Shown here: positions 46,339 to 55,803 of the stretch, piece by piece
Layout of the letters: every line of letters begins with the position of its first letter
How positions within the stretch are numbered: position 1 is the first letter of the stretch
Assembly (NCBI RefSeq): GCF_045788535.1
Contig: NZ_CP074074.1
Location: 1,364,001 to 1,428,000, forward strand
Direction: 5' to 3'
Origin: Allotamlana fucoidanivorans
GTDB taxonomy: Bacteria > Bacteroidota > Bacteroidia > Flavobacteriales > Flavobacteriaceae
Length of the DNA: 64,000 nucleotides
Notes under the pieces: model-generated
What the model saw: the letters and a program-made list of their open reading frames with translations, nothing else
The model's database searches: none
Told to the model about the DNA's origin: nothing
Position numbers and translations under genes: made by a program

Positions 46339-46660
46339 GTTTTTAACCAACGGTTGCTTCTCATTAGTACCTTATTATATTTTTGATTTTTGAAATTTAA
46401 ATGATTATTTCAAGTCGAGCGGTTCCGAGACCTAGTTAGAAAGCACAAATTTTAAGAATTCTCAACAGTACTTGAAGTTTTTGTTTGACTTTTTTATGGA
46501 AACGTAGGTTAATGATTTTTTGGGAGTTATGTGTTATTAAAGAACTAAAGTAGTATCATATTAAAGCAACAAAATAAATTTATTGCAGAGGATTGTAATA
46601 TGAAATGAGCAATGGATTTTAACCATTTCGTGGTTACTTTATCTTTAGGTGTTAAAAACA
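46339..46660. other. Intergenic region between amt2 and ppc without genes
   Basis: About 320 AT-rich bases hold no open frame, promoter box or RNA gene that I could support. The only structure seen is the degenerate repeat at 46409-46434. Confidence 0.55.
46409..46434 (+). repeat. Degenerate dispersed intergenic repeat, copy 2
   Basis: The segment beginning TTTCAAGTCGAGCGG agrees at 19 of 26 positions with the minus-strand copy at 27908-27933. It resembles a known flavobacterial intergenic repeat type. At first glance part of it looks like a tRNA T-arm, but no cloverleaf is present. Confidence 0.45.
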
Positions 46661-46689
46661 AAAAAGCCCTCAAGAATGAAGGGCTTTTT
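46661..46689 (-). terminator. Rho-independent terminator after ppc
   Basis: AAAAAGCCCT pairs perfectly with AGGGCTTTTT around a 9-base loop. On the minus strand it follows the ppc stop with a T run. Confidence 0.88.
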
Positions 46690-46714
46690 AATATTAAGAG
46701 TGTTAATGTATAAT

Positions 46715-49306
46715 CTAAGCAGAGTTTCTGCTCGCATTAATATTACCAAATAACGATCTGGTTACAATCTTTTCAAAGATTTTCTTTTCTTCGTCATCAT
46801 CAGGAACACCCGCTTTTTGCAGTTCTTGAACCTTTTTAAGTGCAAATTGTTGAATGGTTAATAATGGTAAAACAATTGATTCTCTTACTTGAATTGAGGC
46901 TTTTCCCGTTGGCTCATTTTCCATGAGTTCGGTATAACCAGTTAGCTTTAAAAGTAATCGTTTTGTGGTTTCATATTCGGTAAAAATAATTTTCCAGAAC
47001 TCACCAAACTCTTCGTCTTTTGCCATGTACTTTGTTAAATCAAAGAATGATTTGGTTAAGGACATCATACTGTTCTCTAATAATGTTTTAAAGAATTTAG
47101 AGTTTTTGTAAAGTTGTTCTACTTTATCAAATTCACCACGATTTTCATATTGTTTTAATGCGGTTCCTACACCAAAGAAACCTGGTACATTCTGTTTTAA
47201 TTGGCTCCATGATCCTACAAATGGAATGGCTCTTAAATCTGAAAACACGAGTTTGTCTGAAGTGCCTCGTTTTGAAGGTCTACTACCAATATTCGTTTTG
47301 GCATAGTACTTTAAAGTACTCATACGTTCTAAATAAGGAATAAACATGGGGTGGGCTTTAAAGTTTTTATAAGCCTCATAACTCGTTTCGGCCAAATCAG
47401 TCATTACCTCACGGTCTTCATCAGAAAGTCTATTTTTATCGGTGTCTATACGGTTTTTAATACCAGAACTTATAAGTTGTTCTAGGTTGTACTGTGAGGA
47501 ATCTAGGGTTCCAAAATTAGAACTAACCGTTTGTCCTTGAATGGTTAATTGTACTTCTTTATCTTCAATAGTAGGGCCTAGAGAGGAGTAGAAGTTATGT
47601 GTTTTTCCGCCGCCACGTGCTGGTGGTCCGCCACGACCGTCAAAGAATATCGCGGTAACATCATATTTTCTAGATATTTCAGTGAGTAGTTCTTTGGCTT
47701 TGTAAATTCCCCAATTGGCCATTAAATACCCCCCATCTTTGGTACCGTCAGAGAAACCTAACATAATGGTTTGTTTGCTACCTCTTAATCTTAAATGAGC
47801 CATGTATTCTGGATTTTGGTAAAGTTGTTCCATTACGTCTGGAGCATGTTCTAAATCAGGAATGGTCTCAAAAAGAGGGCCTATGTCAACCGTTAATTCA
47901 TCTTGGAAAGCAACCATTTTTAGCATAGCAAATAGCTGCATCACGTTTAATGCCGTTTGGTTATTGCTTATAATATAGCGGTTAGCACCACGCTCCCCAT
48001 TCATGGCTTGAATTTCTTTGATGACGCTCATGGTTTCTAGCGTATTTCTAACCATCTCATCTTCAAAAACAGTCAAATCATCAATAGTATCGTTGGCAGT
48101 GGCAAGTATTTTAATTTGCTGGTCTTCGTTTAAGTCGTGGTAATTACTTGGGAAACAAGAATTACCTCTACTAATTAAGTAATCAACCAAGGTGGTGAAC
48201 ACGGAGTGGTGAATTCGGCTATCCTGCCTAATGTCTAAAGAGGCAAATCGGTAATCAAATAAATGTACTCTGTTTATTAACTTGTTAAGGTCATTGACAT
48301 AGAGCGATTGGTGTTGTTCAACCACTATATTTCTAATGCTTAGTAGTTCTTTTCTTAATTCTTTAGCACTAATTCTTTTCTTGTAATCAAGGTCAATGCT
48401 GTTTTTGTAAAGAATAGTTTCTAGTTTAATAACGCGTTCTTCTACCCCTCTAAAGGTGAGTTTGCGCCTTAAATCTTTTAGATCTTGGTAGTATTTTTTT
48501 AGAATTGATTTTTTAAGTTTCTTGGCTACTTTTAATGTGGTTTCAGGTTTAACAAACGGATTGCCATCTCTGTCTCCTCCTGGCCAGAAACCAATGTTTA
48601 TAATTTCATTGTGCTTTTTACCATCATTATAAATATTGGTTTGAATGTAATTATATATTTCTCCAAAGGTATGGTAAAATACATTTTCTAAATACCAAAC
48701 AAGGCTTTTAGCTTCATCATATGGTGTAGGTTTTTTGTGCTTGAAAAATGGTGTTTTTCCTAATTGACCAAATAAATTATTGATTTTGGTTAGGTCATTG
48801 TCTTCAATGGCTGTTTTCAACTCAGTTATAATACCTAAAACAGACCCTGGATAAAATTGTGTTGGGTGGGCTGTAAGTACAATTCTTACCTTAAATTCTT
48901 CAAGGTAGTTTTGAAGTTCCTGCATGCTATCTTCAGATTTAGCCGAATCTTTTAAGTGCCTTAACGTACCAATGCCGTCCATATTATTTACAATAGGGAA
49001 AGCGGCATCTTCAATGGCATCAAAAAGTACCACTTGGCGCTCTATATATTGAATAAACCTAAACAATAAGTTTATTTGACTTTGTTTGTTTCGTCGTGCT
49101 TGGTATTTTTCAAAAAATGTTTCTACAATAGTAGTTGGGTCGTCGCCTTTCTCAAATCCTTTTTTACAGGTTTCATGAAATAATGGTAATAATACGCCCG
49201 TTTTGGTAACAGCGTCAAAAGGTAATGTCATAAAGATACTGTTGAATATCTGATATTTTGACAAAACATTTTGGTTAAATCGAATTAATTTCGGCTCTAC
49301 TGACAT
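46715..49306 (-). CDS. ppc: Phosphoenolpyruvate carboxylase
   Basis: This anaplerotic enzyme fixes bicarbonate onto phosphoenolpyruvate to make oxaloacetate. Length 863 is normal. The first signature, VLTAHPTQFYPGSVL near 143-157, holds the catalytic His. GFWPGGDRDGNPFV near 238-251 and the second signature area (IMLGFSDGTKDGGYLMANWG) are present, as is the glycine-rich loop FFDGRGGPPARGGG. The C-terminus is NINASRNSA rather than the usual QNTG end, so that tail differs from classic bacterial forms. It is transcribed opposite to the large unknown gene at 49601. The identification is firm. Confidence 0.96.
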   Translation of the reverse strand: MSVEPKLIRFNQNVLSKYQIFNSIFMTLPFDAVTKTGVLLPLFHETCKKGFEKGDDPTTIVETFFEKYQARRNKQSQINLLFRFIQYIERQVVLFDAIEDAAFPIVNNMDGIGTLRHLKDSAKSEDSMQELQNYLEEFKVRIVLTAHPTQFYPGSVLGIITELKTAIEDNDLTKINNLFGQLGKTPFFKHKKPTPYDEAKSLVWYLENVFYHTFGEIYNYIQTNIYNDGKKHNEIINIGFWPGGDRDGNPFVKPETTLKVAKKLKKSILKKYYQDLKDLRRKLTFRGVEERVIKLETILYKNSIDLDYKKRISAKELRKELLSIRNIVVEQHQSLYVNDLNKLINRVHLFDYRFASLDIRQDSRIHHSVFTTLVDYLISRGNSCFPSNYHDLNEDQQIKILATANDTIDDLTVFEDEMVRNTLETMSVIKEIQAMNGERGANRYIISNNQTALNVMQLFAMLKMVAFQDELTVDIGPLFETIPDLEHAPDVMEQLYQNPEYMAHLRLRGSKQTIMLGFSDGTKDGGYLMANWGIYKAKELLTEISRKYDVTAIFFDGRGGPPARGGGKTHNFYSSLGPTIEDKEVQLTIQGQTVSSNFGTLDSSQYNLEQLISSGIKNRIDTDKNRLSDEDREVMTDLAETSYEAYKNFKAHPMFIPYLERMSTLKYYAKTNIGSRPSKRGTSDKLVFSDLRAIPFVGSWSQLKQNVPGFFGVGTALKQYENRGEFDKVEQLYKNSKFFKTLLENSMMSLTKSFFDLTKYMAKDEEFGEFWKIIFTEYETTKRLLLKLTGYTELMENEPTGKASIQVRESIVLPLLTIQQFALKKVQELQKAGVPDDDEEKKIFEKIVTRSLFGNINASRNSA

Positions 49307-49574
49307 GGTATCCTTATCTATTAAAATTGAAGCATAAAAATAGTGAAGCTTTAACAGAACACATAGTCTTTTAAAAGTTTTATCAAATTTTCCCGATAAG
49401 CGAATTCTATTTATGAATAATTAAATAAATGCTTAGGATGCTTGGTTTTTTCTAATGTGAATTTGTTTAGAAATTAAATTTTATAGCTTAAAAAAACGTT
49501 TTGTTGTGCTGAAAATAAATATTCCAGGCATGCAGAGCATGATATTTGTCATGTTCTTGTGTTCTATGTCGCTC

Positions 49575-49582
49575 TATCTTTG
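49575..49582 (+). promoter_or_regulatory. Promoter -7 box TATCTTTG deciding the start of the unknown gene
   Basis: This exact TAnnTTTG match is 18 bases before the ATG at 49601. It shows that the longer open frame from 49559 would lie upstream of the transcript, so 49601 is the start. Confidence 0.6.
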
Positions 49583-49600
49583 TCGATTAATAAAACAGTT

Positions 49601-51409
49601 ATGAAAAAAGCGCATTCGTTTCATATTCCAGTAATGGGGATTGGATTTACTATTGATACGCCTCTAAAAGTGGCACAGTACGGTATGGATTCTGTGATTT
49701 CTCTTGTTGACGATATTTTACTAGAGAAATTAAGAAAAATGTATAGTGAGAAGTTTGAGATTCCTTATCAGGAGATTACCGATAAAATTGAAGATTTTAG
49801 AGCAAAGCGAATCACCTCATACCTTAATTTAATAAGTGATTTAGCTGAAAAAAAATTCGAATCTTTAAAAGAATTAACTTCTAAAACCAGTGATGATTTG
49901 TTGGCATATATTAATATGTTACCCAATAATTCTCAGCTAAAAGCAGAATTTACGAAGCTTACATCAAGGGGGTTTAATTTTTCTGAAATAAAGGCTTGGG
50001 CTTCTAAGAATTTAGTGATGGGATCTATTGACGTTAACATCATGACTAAAGTTGATAAGGACAATTATAATAAAGACGAAAAATTAAGTGTAGAGTACAA
50101 TGATGCTCATGCTGCCCTACGTGGTTTTGCACAGAGTAAATTGAATTCATCGGTAGTTTTATCGGCTGGGATGAATCCTAGATTGTACAGTTACATGTCT
50201 CAATTTGATGACTTTTTCCCAGATGCTCAAGGTAACTTTAATAAGCGTATCATTTTAAAGGTAAGTGATTACAGATCAGCATTAATTCAGGGAAAATTTC
50301 TTGCCAAAAAAGGCCTTTGGGTGTCAGAATATAGAATTGAATCAGGACTTAATTGTGGCGGGCATGCTTTTGCTACAGATGGGTATTTATTAGGGCCTGT
50401 TTTAGCCGAATTTAAAGATAAGCGTTGCGAGCTTCAAGAGGCTATTTATAAAGTACTTGTTCAGGAGCTTGAAAAACAAAACAGACCGTTGCCAACAACA
50501 AATTTAAGTTTTCAGATAACCGCTCAGGGTGGCGTGGGAACAGAGGAAGAACACAATTTTCTACTAGAACATTATGCGCTAGATTCTGTAGGTTGGGGTA
50601 GTCCGTTTTTGCTTGTTCCTGAAGCAACAACCGTTGATGATAAGACCTTGAGGGAGTTGGCGGAAGCTAAAGAAAAGGATTTGTATTTAAGTGGTATTTC
50701 TCCGTTAGGTGTGCCTTTTAATAATTTAAAAGGAAATACAAAAGATGTTGAGAAACAACGATTAATTGATAAAAATCGCCCTGGGAGTTCCTGCCCTAAA
50801 AAGTTTGTAGCCTTAAATAAAGAATTTAAAGAAACAGGCATTTGTACGGCATCACGCGAGTATCAATATTTAAAGTTAAAAGAACTGGATGAACAAAACC
50901 TGACTTCTGAAGCTTATAATAAAGCCTTCAATGCTATTACCGAAAAGTCTTGTACCTGTGTTGGTCTAGGAACTTCTGCCTTATTAAAGTATAATTTAGA
51001 TACCAAAGTTGAAGGCGAAGGGGTGTCTATATGTCCAGGGCCAAATATGGCATACTATTCAAAAATTATGAGTCTTAAAAATATAACAGATCATATTTAT
51101 GGTCGCGATAATATGGTATCAAGAGCAGATCGGCCTAATTTATTTATAAAGGAACTTCATATATATACAGACTACTTAAAGAATAAACTGGAAGAGACTA
51201 AAACTTTCATGAATCAAAAGGAAGAAAAGTATTTAAAAACATTTACTAGTAATATGAAAGCTGGCGTTCAGTACTATCAATATTTATTTCAAAATGTAAA
51301 AGATAGTTTTGAAGATATTAAAGTAAATGTTCAAAAGGAACTAAAAAAGAGTGAAGTATTACTAGATCAGATACAGTTAGAGATTCAAAATCTTTCAGTT
51401 AAGGCTTAG
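49601..51409 (+). CDS. Large conserved-type protein with multiple cysteines, unknown function
   Basis: The 602-residue cytoplasmic protein starts MKKAHSFHIPVMG. I do not recognise a named family. The N-terminus (HSFHIPVMGIGFTIDTP, QYGMDSVISLVDD) looks like the opening strands of an alpha/beta barrel. Cysteines are at C252 (LNCGGHAF), C276, C398 (SSCPKKF), C415 (GICTASREY), C451/C453 (SCTCVGLG) and C478 (SICPGPN). Several sit beside glycines and prolines, a pattern seen in Fe-S or flavin enzymes. The C-terminal about 100 residues are a long charged helix or coiled coil. nadA, an Fe-S enzyme, follows on the same strand but has its own likely promoter. Confidence 0.75.
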   Translation: MKKAHSFHIPVMGIGFTIDTPLKVAQYGMDSVISLVDDILLEKLRKMYSEKFEIPYQEITDKIEDFRAKRITSYLNLISDLAEKKFESLKELTSKTSDDLLAYINMLPNNSQLKAEFTKLTSRGFNFSEIKAWASKNLVMGSIDVNIMTKVDKDNYNKDEKLSVEYNDAHAALRGFAQSKLNSSVVLSAGMNPRLYSYMSQFDDFFPDAQGNFNKRIILKVSDYRSALIQGKFLAKKGLWVSEYRIESGLNCGGHAFATDGYLLGPVLAEFKDKRCELQEAIYKVLVQELEKQNRPLPTTNLSFQITAQGGVGTEEEHNFLLEHYALDSVGWGSPFLLVPEATTVDDKTLRELAEAKEKDLYLSGISPLGVPFNNLKGNTKDVEKQRLIDKNRPGSSCPKKFVALNKEFKETGICTASREYQYLKLKELDEQNLTSEAYNKAFNAITEKSCTCVGLGTSALLKYNLDTKVEGEGVSICPGPNMAYYSKIMSLKNITDHIYGRDNMVSRADRPNLFIKELHIYTDYLKNKLEETKTFMNQKEEKYLKTFTSNMKAGVQYYQYLFQNVKDSFEDIKVNVQKELKKSEVLLDQIQLEIQNLSVKA

Positions 51410-51569
51410 TTTTCTGTGATTTACTGCTGAATGCTTTTTGGTTTTTTTGATTTTTTCAACGTTTGCTTAACAAAACTTTAAAGATTTTATAAAAAGATTA
51501 CGGGTAATTAATTCCTGCATTTTTTTTAAAAGAAAGGACTTCCTTTAAGCGTATTAATTAAGATATTTG

Positions 51570-51577
51570 TAACTTTA
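51570..51577 (+). promoter_or_regulatory. Near-consensus -7 box (TAACTTTA) before nadA
   Basis: The box has one mismatch to TAnnTTTG and lies 55 bases before the chosen nadA ATG at 51633. It suggests nadAB is separate from the unknown gene upstream. Confidence 0.35.
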
Positions 51578-51632
51578 TTGGTGGCACAATTTGTGCTGCC
51601 TGTTTTTTAGCAATAATTCACAGAAACTTGCG

Positions 51633-52559
51633 ATGGATTTAGTAAAAGAAATACAGCGTCTTAAAAAGGAGAAAAATGCCGTTATTTTAGCGCATTATTA
51701 TCAGATAGGGGAAATTCAAGATATAGCCGATTATGTTGGTGATAGTTTAGGGCTTTCTCAAAAAGCAGCCGAAACAGATGCGGATATTATTGTGTTTGCA
51801 GGGGTGCATTTTATGGCCGAAACGGCTAAAATTTTAAATCCATCAAAAAAGGTTGTACTGCCTGATGTCAATGCAGGGTGTTCCTTAGCAGATTCTTGTC
51901 CGCCAGATGCCTTTGAAGCATTTACCAAAGCACACCCAGATCATGTGGTGATTACTTATGTGAATTGCTCGGCCGAAATTAAAGCATTAAGTGACATTGT
52001 TTGTACTTCATCAAATGCCTTAAAAATAGTAGAGTCGGTTCCTAAAGATACGCCTATTATTTTTGCGCCAGATAAGAATTTAGGGCGATATATTATCAAT
52101 GAAACTGGTAGAGATATGTTGTTGTGGGATGGTAGCTGTGTGGTACATGAAGCGTTTTCTATGGATAAATTAATTGCACTGCATAAAAAGTATCCAGATT
52201 ATAAAATCATAGCACATCCTGAATCTGAAACACATATTTTGAATACGGCCACCTATATTGGGTCTACATCAGGAATGATTAATTATGTGAAAGAACATCA
52301 GGATCAAAAATTTATTGTGGCTACTGAAGCAGGGATTTTACATAAAATGCAATTAGAGATGCCAAATACTGAGTTGGTGCCAGCACCCGCAAAAGAAGAC
52401 AATACTTGTGCTTGCAGCGAGTGTCATTTTATGAAAATGAATACCATGCAAAAACTTTATGATTGTTTAAAAAATGAATCACCACAAATTGAAGTTGACC
52501 CTGCTATAATTGATCGCGCGCTATTACCTATAGAGCGTATGTTAGAGTTGTCAAAATAA
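51633..52559 (+). CDS. nadA: Quinolinate synthase
   Basis: NadA condenses iminoaspartate with dihydroxyacetone phosphate to quinolinate for NAD synthesis, using a [4Fe-4S] cluster. The start ATG 51633 (MDLVKEIQRLKKEKNAVILAHYYQ) is preferred over 51591, which adds a non-conserved Cys/Phe-rich tail. With this start the ligands fall at C83 (NAGCSLADSC), C169 (DGSCVVHEAF) and one of C259, C261 or C264 (CACSEC). C83 matches the position in the short archaeal/thermophile form. Length 308 is usual for this form. nadB follows 4 bases later. The identification is firm. Confidence 0.96.
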   Translation: MDLVKEIQRLKKEKNAVILAHYYQIGEIQDIADYVGDSLGLSQKAAETDADIIVFAGVHFMAETAKILNPSKKVVLPDVNAGCSLADSCPPDAFEAFTKAHPDHVVITYVNCSAEIKALSDIVCTSSNALKIVESVPKDTPIIFAPDKNLGRYIINETGRDMLLWDGSCVVHEAFSMDKLIALHKKYPDYKIIAHPESETHILNTATYIGSTSGMINYVKEHQDQKFIVATEAGILHKMQLEMPNTELVPAPAKEDNTCACSECHFMKMNTMQKLYDCLKNESPQIEVDPAIIDRALLPIERMLELSK

Positions 52560-52563
52560 TAGA

Positions 52564-54117
52564 ATGACTACAGATTATTTAGTAATAGGTTCTGGTGTTG
52601 CTGGTCTCACGTTTGCAGTTAAATTGGCCGAAAAATTCTCGGATAAGAAGGTGGTTATTGTTACTAAAGCCAGTGAGGATGAATCTAATACAAAATATGC
52701 CCAAGGAGGTGTGGCTGTTGTATTAAATAAAGAAGAAGATTCGTTTAGAAAACACATTAATGATACCTTAGTGGCTGGAGATGGACTCTGCGACACTGAT
52801 GTTGTAAAAATGGTGATTTCTGAAGGGCCAGATCGTTTGAAAGAACTATTGCTTTGGGGAGCCAATTTTGATATTAATGATGCTGGTAAGTTTGATTTAG
52901 GAAAGGAAGGGGGGCATTCAGAGTACAGAATAGTTCATCATAAAGATATTACGGGCTATGAAATTGAGCGCGCTTTATTAGCTAAAGCACATGAATTACA
53001 AAATATTACCATATTACCGCATCATTTCGCTATTGATTTAGTCACTAACCACCATATTGAAGGTGCTAACCCCAATGAGCTTGTTTGTTATGGGGCTTAT
53101 GTGTTTAATCAAAAAGAAGAAGAAATTTTTACCATAAGAGCAAACAGTACACTTTTGGCTTCAGGGGGCATTGGTTGTGTTTATGGTCATACTACCAATC
53201 CTAAAGTGGCAACAGGTGATGGTATTGCTATGGCTTATAGAGCGAAGGCTAAAATAAAAGATATGGAATTTGTACAGTTCCATCCAACCGCTTTATATGA
53301 TTCTAGTGTAGGATCAGCATTCTTAATCTCTGAAGCTGTACGAGGGTTTGGAGCCTATTTGAGAAATAAAAGCGGACATAGATTTATGCCAGATTATGAC
53401 GATCGGGCTGAGTTGGCATCCCGTGATATTGTATCACAATGTATTGATACAGAGTTAAAAAAAACGGGAGATACCCATGTTTATTTAGATTGTACCCATT
53501 TAGATATGGAAGCCTTTATAAAACACTTTCCAAATATCTATGAAAAATGTTTAGAGTATCATATAGACATAAAGACCGATTGGATTCCTGTAGTGCCAGC
53601 GTCTCATTATTTGTGTGGCGGTATAGAAGTAGATAAGAATGGAAAAACTACAATAAAAAACCTCTTTGCTTGTGGTGAATGTACCAGAACAGGTTTGCAC
53701 GGTGCTAATAGATTGGCATCAAACTCATTATTAGAAGCATTGGTATATGCTCATAATATTTACAAATACGCATTAGAAGGTACAAATCAATCAACAAATG
53801 TAATCATACCAGACTGGGATGATAAGGGTACAGTAATACCCAAAGAGCATATTCTAGTTCAACATAACTTGAAACAAGTACAGGCCATAATGAGGGATTA
53901 TGTGGGTATTGTTAGAAGTCATAAGCGCCTTAAATTGGCGGTGAAACATTTAGATGTTATTTATGAAGAGGTTGAAGCTTTATATAAAACCTCAAAGATT
54001 AGTACATCGCTTTGCGAATTACGTAATATGCTCAATGTAGCGCATTTAATTGTTAAACAATCACTACAGAGAACTGAAAATAAGGGAGGGTATTACAATA
54101 TAGATAATCTTGATTAA
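52564..54117 (+). CDS. nadB: L-aspartate oxidase
   Basis: NadB is an FAD enzyme oxidising L-aspartate to iminoaspartate, which NadA uses next. Its 517 residues carry the N-terminal FAD fold YLVIGSGVAGLTFAV, the substrate region NTKYAQGGVAVVL near 41-53, and HSEYRIVHHKDITG near 118-131. Also visible are ASGGIGCVYGHTTNPKVATGDG near 199-220, EFVQFHPTALY, and the CGECTRTGLHGANRLASNSLLEALV block near 372-396. A C-terminal helical bundle follows. It forms an operon with nadA. The identification is firm. Confidence 0.96.
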   Translation: MTTDYLVIGSGVAGLTFAVKLAEKFSDKKVVIVTKASEDESNTKYAQGGVAVVLNKEEDSFRKHINDTLVAGDGLCDTDVVKMVISEGPDRLKELLLWGANFDINDAGKFDLGKEGGHSEYRIVHHKDITGYEIERALLAKAHELQNITILPHHFAIDLVTNHHIEGANPNELVCYGAYVFNQKEEEIFTIRANSTLLASGGIGCVYGHTTNPKVATGDGIAMAYRAKAKIKDMEFVQFHPTALYDSSVGSAFLISEAVRGFGAYLRNKSGHRFMPDYDDRAELASRDIVSQCIDTELKKTGDTHVYLDCTHLDMEAFIKHFPNIYEKCLEYHIDIKTDWIPVVPASHYLCGGIEVDKNGKTTIKNLFACGECTRTGLHGANRLASNSLLEALVYAHNIYKYALEGTNQSTNVIIPDWDDKGTVIPKEHILVQHNLKQVQAIMRDYVGIVRSHKRLKLAVKHLDVIYEEVEALYKTSKISTSLCELRNMLNVAHLIVKQSLQRTENKGGYYNIDNLD

Positions 54118-54268
54118 GTTTTCCAGAAGAAACACAAACCGTCCTAATAATTTGTTTTAAAACATCAAGAGTTTTTTTGAATATTTTTACTACATGTCTG
54201 TGCGTCATAAACTTACACGTTTCTAAATCAAAATTTATTAATTTCGTTTTTACATTTTGCTGTGTTAT

Positions 54269-54274
54269 AGGAGG
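54269..54274 (+). promoter_or_regulatory. Strong Shine-Dalgarno AGGAGG before the HNH/NUMOD4 gene
   Basis: AGGAGG lies 11 bases before the ATG at 54286. Strong Shine-Dalgarno sites are uncommon in this lineage and absent from most neighbours, so this may be a signal of acquired DNA. It fixes the start at 54286. Confidence 0.55.
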
Positions 54275-54285
54275 CTTACAAATTA

Positions 54286-54852
54286 ATGAAAAAGACAAAT
54301 TTTATGATTAGGAATTATTGGAATGAAAAGTGGAAAGACATTCAATTTGATGATGGTATAGCGACGAATGAGAAATTTAAAATTTCAAACTACGGACGAA
54401 TACTTAACTGTAAAGGAGACCAGCCTTTTTTGGTAAAAGAATCATTCATTAATGGATATCAAAATCTTCCTCTCAAACAAAAACTCAATGGCAAATCAAC
54501 AAGCAGGTATGTTCATAAATTGGTGGCTCAACATTTCTTAGAACAAAATGATGGTGTTTATGTGGTACATCTCAATTATGATAAGACTGATAACAAGGTT
54601 TCAAATTTAAAGTGGGCTACAAAACGTGAAAAAGAAGTGCATCAGTTTAGCAATCCAGAATACAAGAATACACCTAGAAAAAGAACCTATTCTAAACTAA
54701 CGGAAACCAAAGTAAAACTTATTAAAAGAAAGATTAATGATCCCAACAGAAGAACACGTTTAAAAATGATAGCCAGACAGTTTGGTATTTCTGAAATGCA
54801 GCTCTATCGTATAAAAACTGGCGAAAACTGGGGGTCAGTCACTGAATATTAA
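54286..54852 (+). CDS. NUMOD4/HNH-like DNA-binding protein with C-terminal HTH
   Basis: This 188-residue protein combines a NUMOD4-like N-terminus (ISNYGRILNCKG near 31-42, a pattern found with homing endonucleases) with an HNH-like core, YVHKLVAQHFL then VVHLNYDKTDNKVSNLKWAT (about 75-112). The C-terminal segment (ETKVKLIKRKI, IARQFGISEMQLYRIKTGENW) is a helix-turn-helix. The HNH residues look partly conserved, so nuclease activity is uncertain. Stand-alone NUMOD4/HNH genes are common in Flavobacteriia. It is a single gene between nadB and the AraC regulator, close to the P450 operon. It may mark an old mobile boundary, though no repeats or recombinase are seen. Confidence 0.75.
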   Translation: MKKTNFMIRNYWNEKWKDIQFDDGIATNEKFKISNYGRILNCKGDQPFLVKESFINGYQNLPLKQKLNGKSTSRYVHKLVAQHFLEQNDGVYVVHLNYDKTDNKVSNLKWATKREKEVHQFSNPEYKNTPRKRTYSKLTETKVKLIKRKINDPNRRTRLKMIARQFGISEMQLYRIKTGENWGSVTEY

Positions 54853-54881
54853 AAGCCATTTACTAGCGCCTTATTCATTAC

Positions 54882-55745
54882 TTATGCCCTTGATGAGATG
54901 CGATGTAATCTCGCATATTCTTTTGGGTTTATTGTTTTATACTTTTTAAACTGCCTGTTAAAATAACTTAAGCTGTTAAATCCTGATTCAAAACATATTT
55001 GTGACACTGTTAAATCAGATTCTGATAAAAGTTTAGAGGCATGAGCAATACGTAACTTATTTACGTATTCAGTAAACGTTTTTTTGGTACGCTTTTTAAA
55101 GTATTTACAGAATGTAGATTTGCTCATATGTACTTTTGAAGCGATTTCAGATAGTGAAATGTCATGATGCAGATTATCAAAAATATAGTTCAAAATTTTC
55201 TGAAAGGTTATACTATCTTTAGCTTGGTAAAATTGAGACACCTGTGTGGTAGAGAGCAACCGTTGACAAGAATCATGACTCAGTTCTTCTATAAGTTTAT
55301 AAAAGGATAACAATCTAGGCATGCCTGTTAATGAGGAAAGTGATGTAAGTTGTTTTGCATATTTTTCACTGTTTAAAAATTGAACACCACTTGAGGCTTT
55401 TTTTAAGAGTAAATGAATATGTTTCATTTCGGGAAGTTCGTTTTGAAAGAATAAATCATCTTTAAATTGAACAACATGACTTTCGGCTACCAGCCCTTTT
55501 CTGTCATAAAAATCATTATCGCATCGCCAATAGTGCGGCACTTGAGAGCCAATTAAAACTAAATCTCCAGCCTTAAAGAGTTCGGCACTTGCGCCAACAA
55601 ATCGGGTACCGTAACCAGATTTTATATAAGTAAGCTCATATTCTACATGAAAATGCCATGATGAATCAAAGTAGTCTTGTTTAAATTGAGTAGCTATAAA
55701 AGACTGTTGATATGGATAAAATACCTGTTCATTTATAGCTTTCAT
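54882..55745 (-). CDS. AraC-family transcriptional regulator of the P450 operon
   Basis: This 287-residue regulator has an N-terminal cupin-like sugar-sensing region (about 25-110: SSWHFHVEYELTYIKSGYGTRF, GDLVLIGSQVPHYWR). A C-terminal pair of helix-turn-helix motifs spans about 185-282 (ISLSEIASKVHMSKSTFCKYFK, SQICFESGFNSLSYFNRQFKK, PKEYARL). It is divergent from the P450 operon with about 127 bases between ATGs. The layout matches regulators of sugar-inducible loci, so induction by an algal sugar is likely but inferred. The identification of the family is firm. Confidence 0.93.
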   Translation of the reverse strand: MKAINEQVFYPYQQSFIATQFKQDYFDSSWHFHVEYELTYIKSGYGTRFVGASAELFKAGDLVLIGSQVPHYWRCDNDFYDRKGLVAESHVVQFKDDLFFQNELPEMKHIHLLLKKASSGVQFLNSEKYAKQLTSLSSLTGMPRLLSFYKLIEELSHDSCQRLLSTTQVSQFYQAKDSITFQKILNYIFDNLHHDISLSEIASKVHMSKSTFCKYFKKRTKKTFTEYVNKLRIAHASKLLSESDLTVSQICFESGFNSLSYFNRQFKKYKTINPKEYARLHRISSRA

Positions 55746-55761
55746 GGTCGTATATGTTCTG

Positions 55762-55803
55762 TTTTGAATGTAAAATTATATTATTTGGAAATATAGTTCA
55801 AAA
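55762..55803. promoter_or_regulatory. Inverted TTTTGAA/TTCAAAA pair in the AraC-P450 divergent region
   Basis: TTTTGAA at 55762-55768 and TTCAAAA at 55797-55803 are reverse complements, 28 bases apart and centred between the AraC and P450 starts. They may be an operator, but seven-base AT-rich arms occur by chance fairly often. No exact TAnnTTTG box is present here. Confidence 0.3.

Noticed and set aside
46405..46440. Apparent tRNA-like T-arm GGTTCCGAGACC
   Set aside because: No acceptor stem, D-arm or anticodon arm can be formed around it; it matches a degenerate intergenic repeat better.
49559..49600. Upstream extension of the unknown 602-residue gene
   Set aside because: An exact -7 promoter box lies inside it (49575-49582), so this part would be upstream of the transcript.
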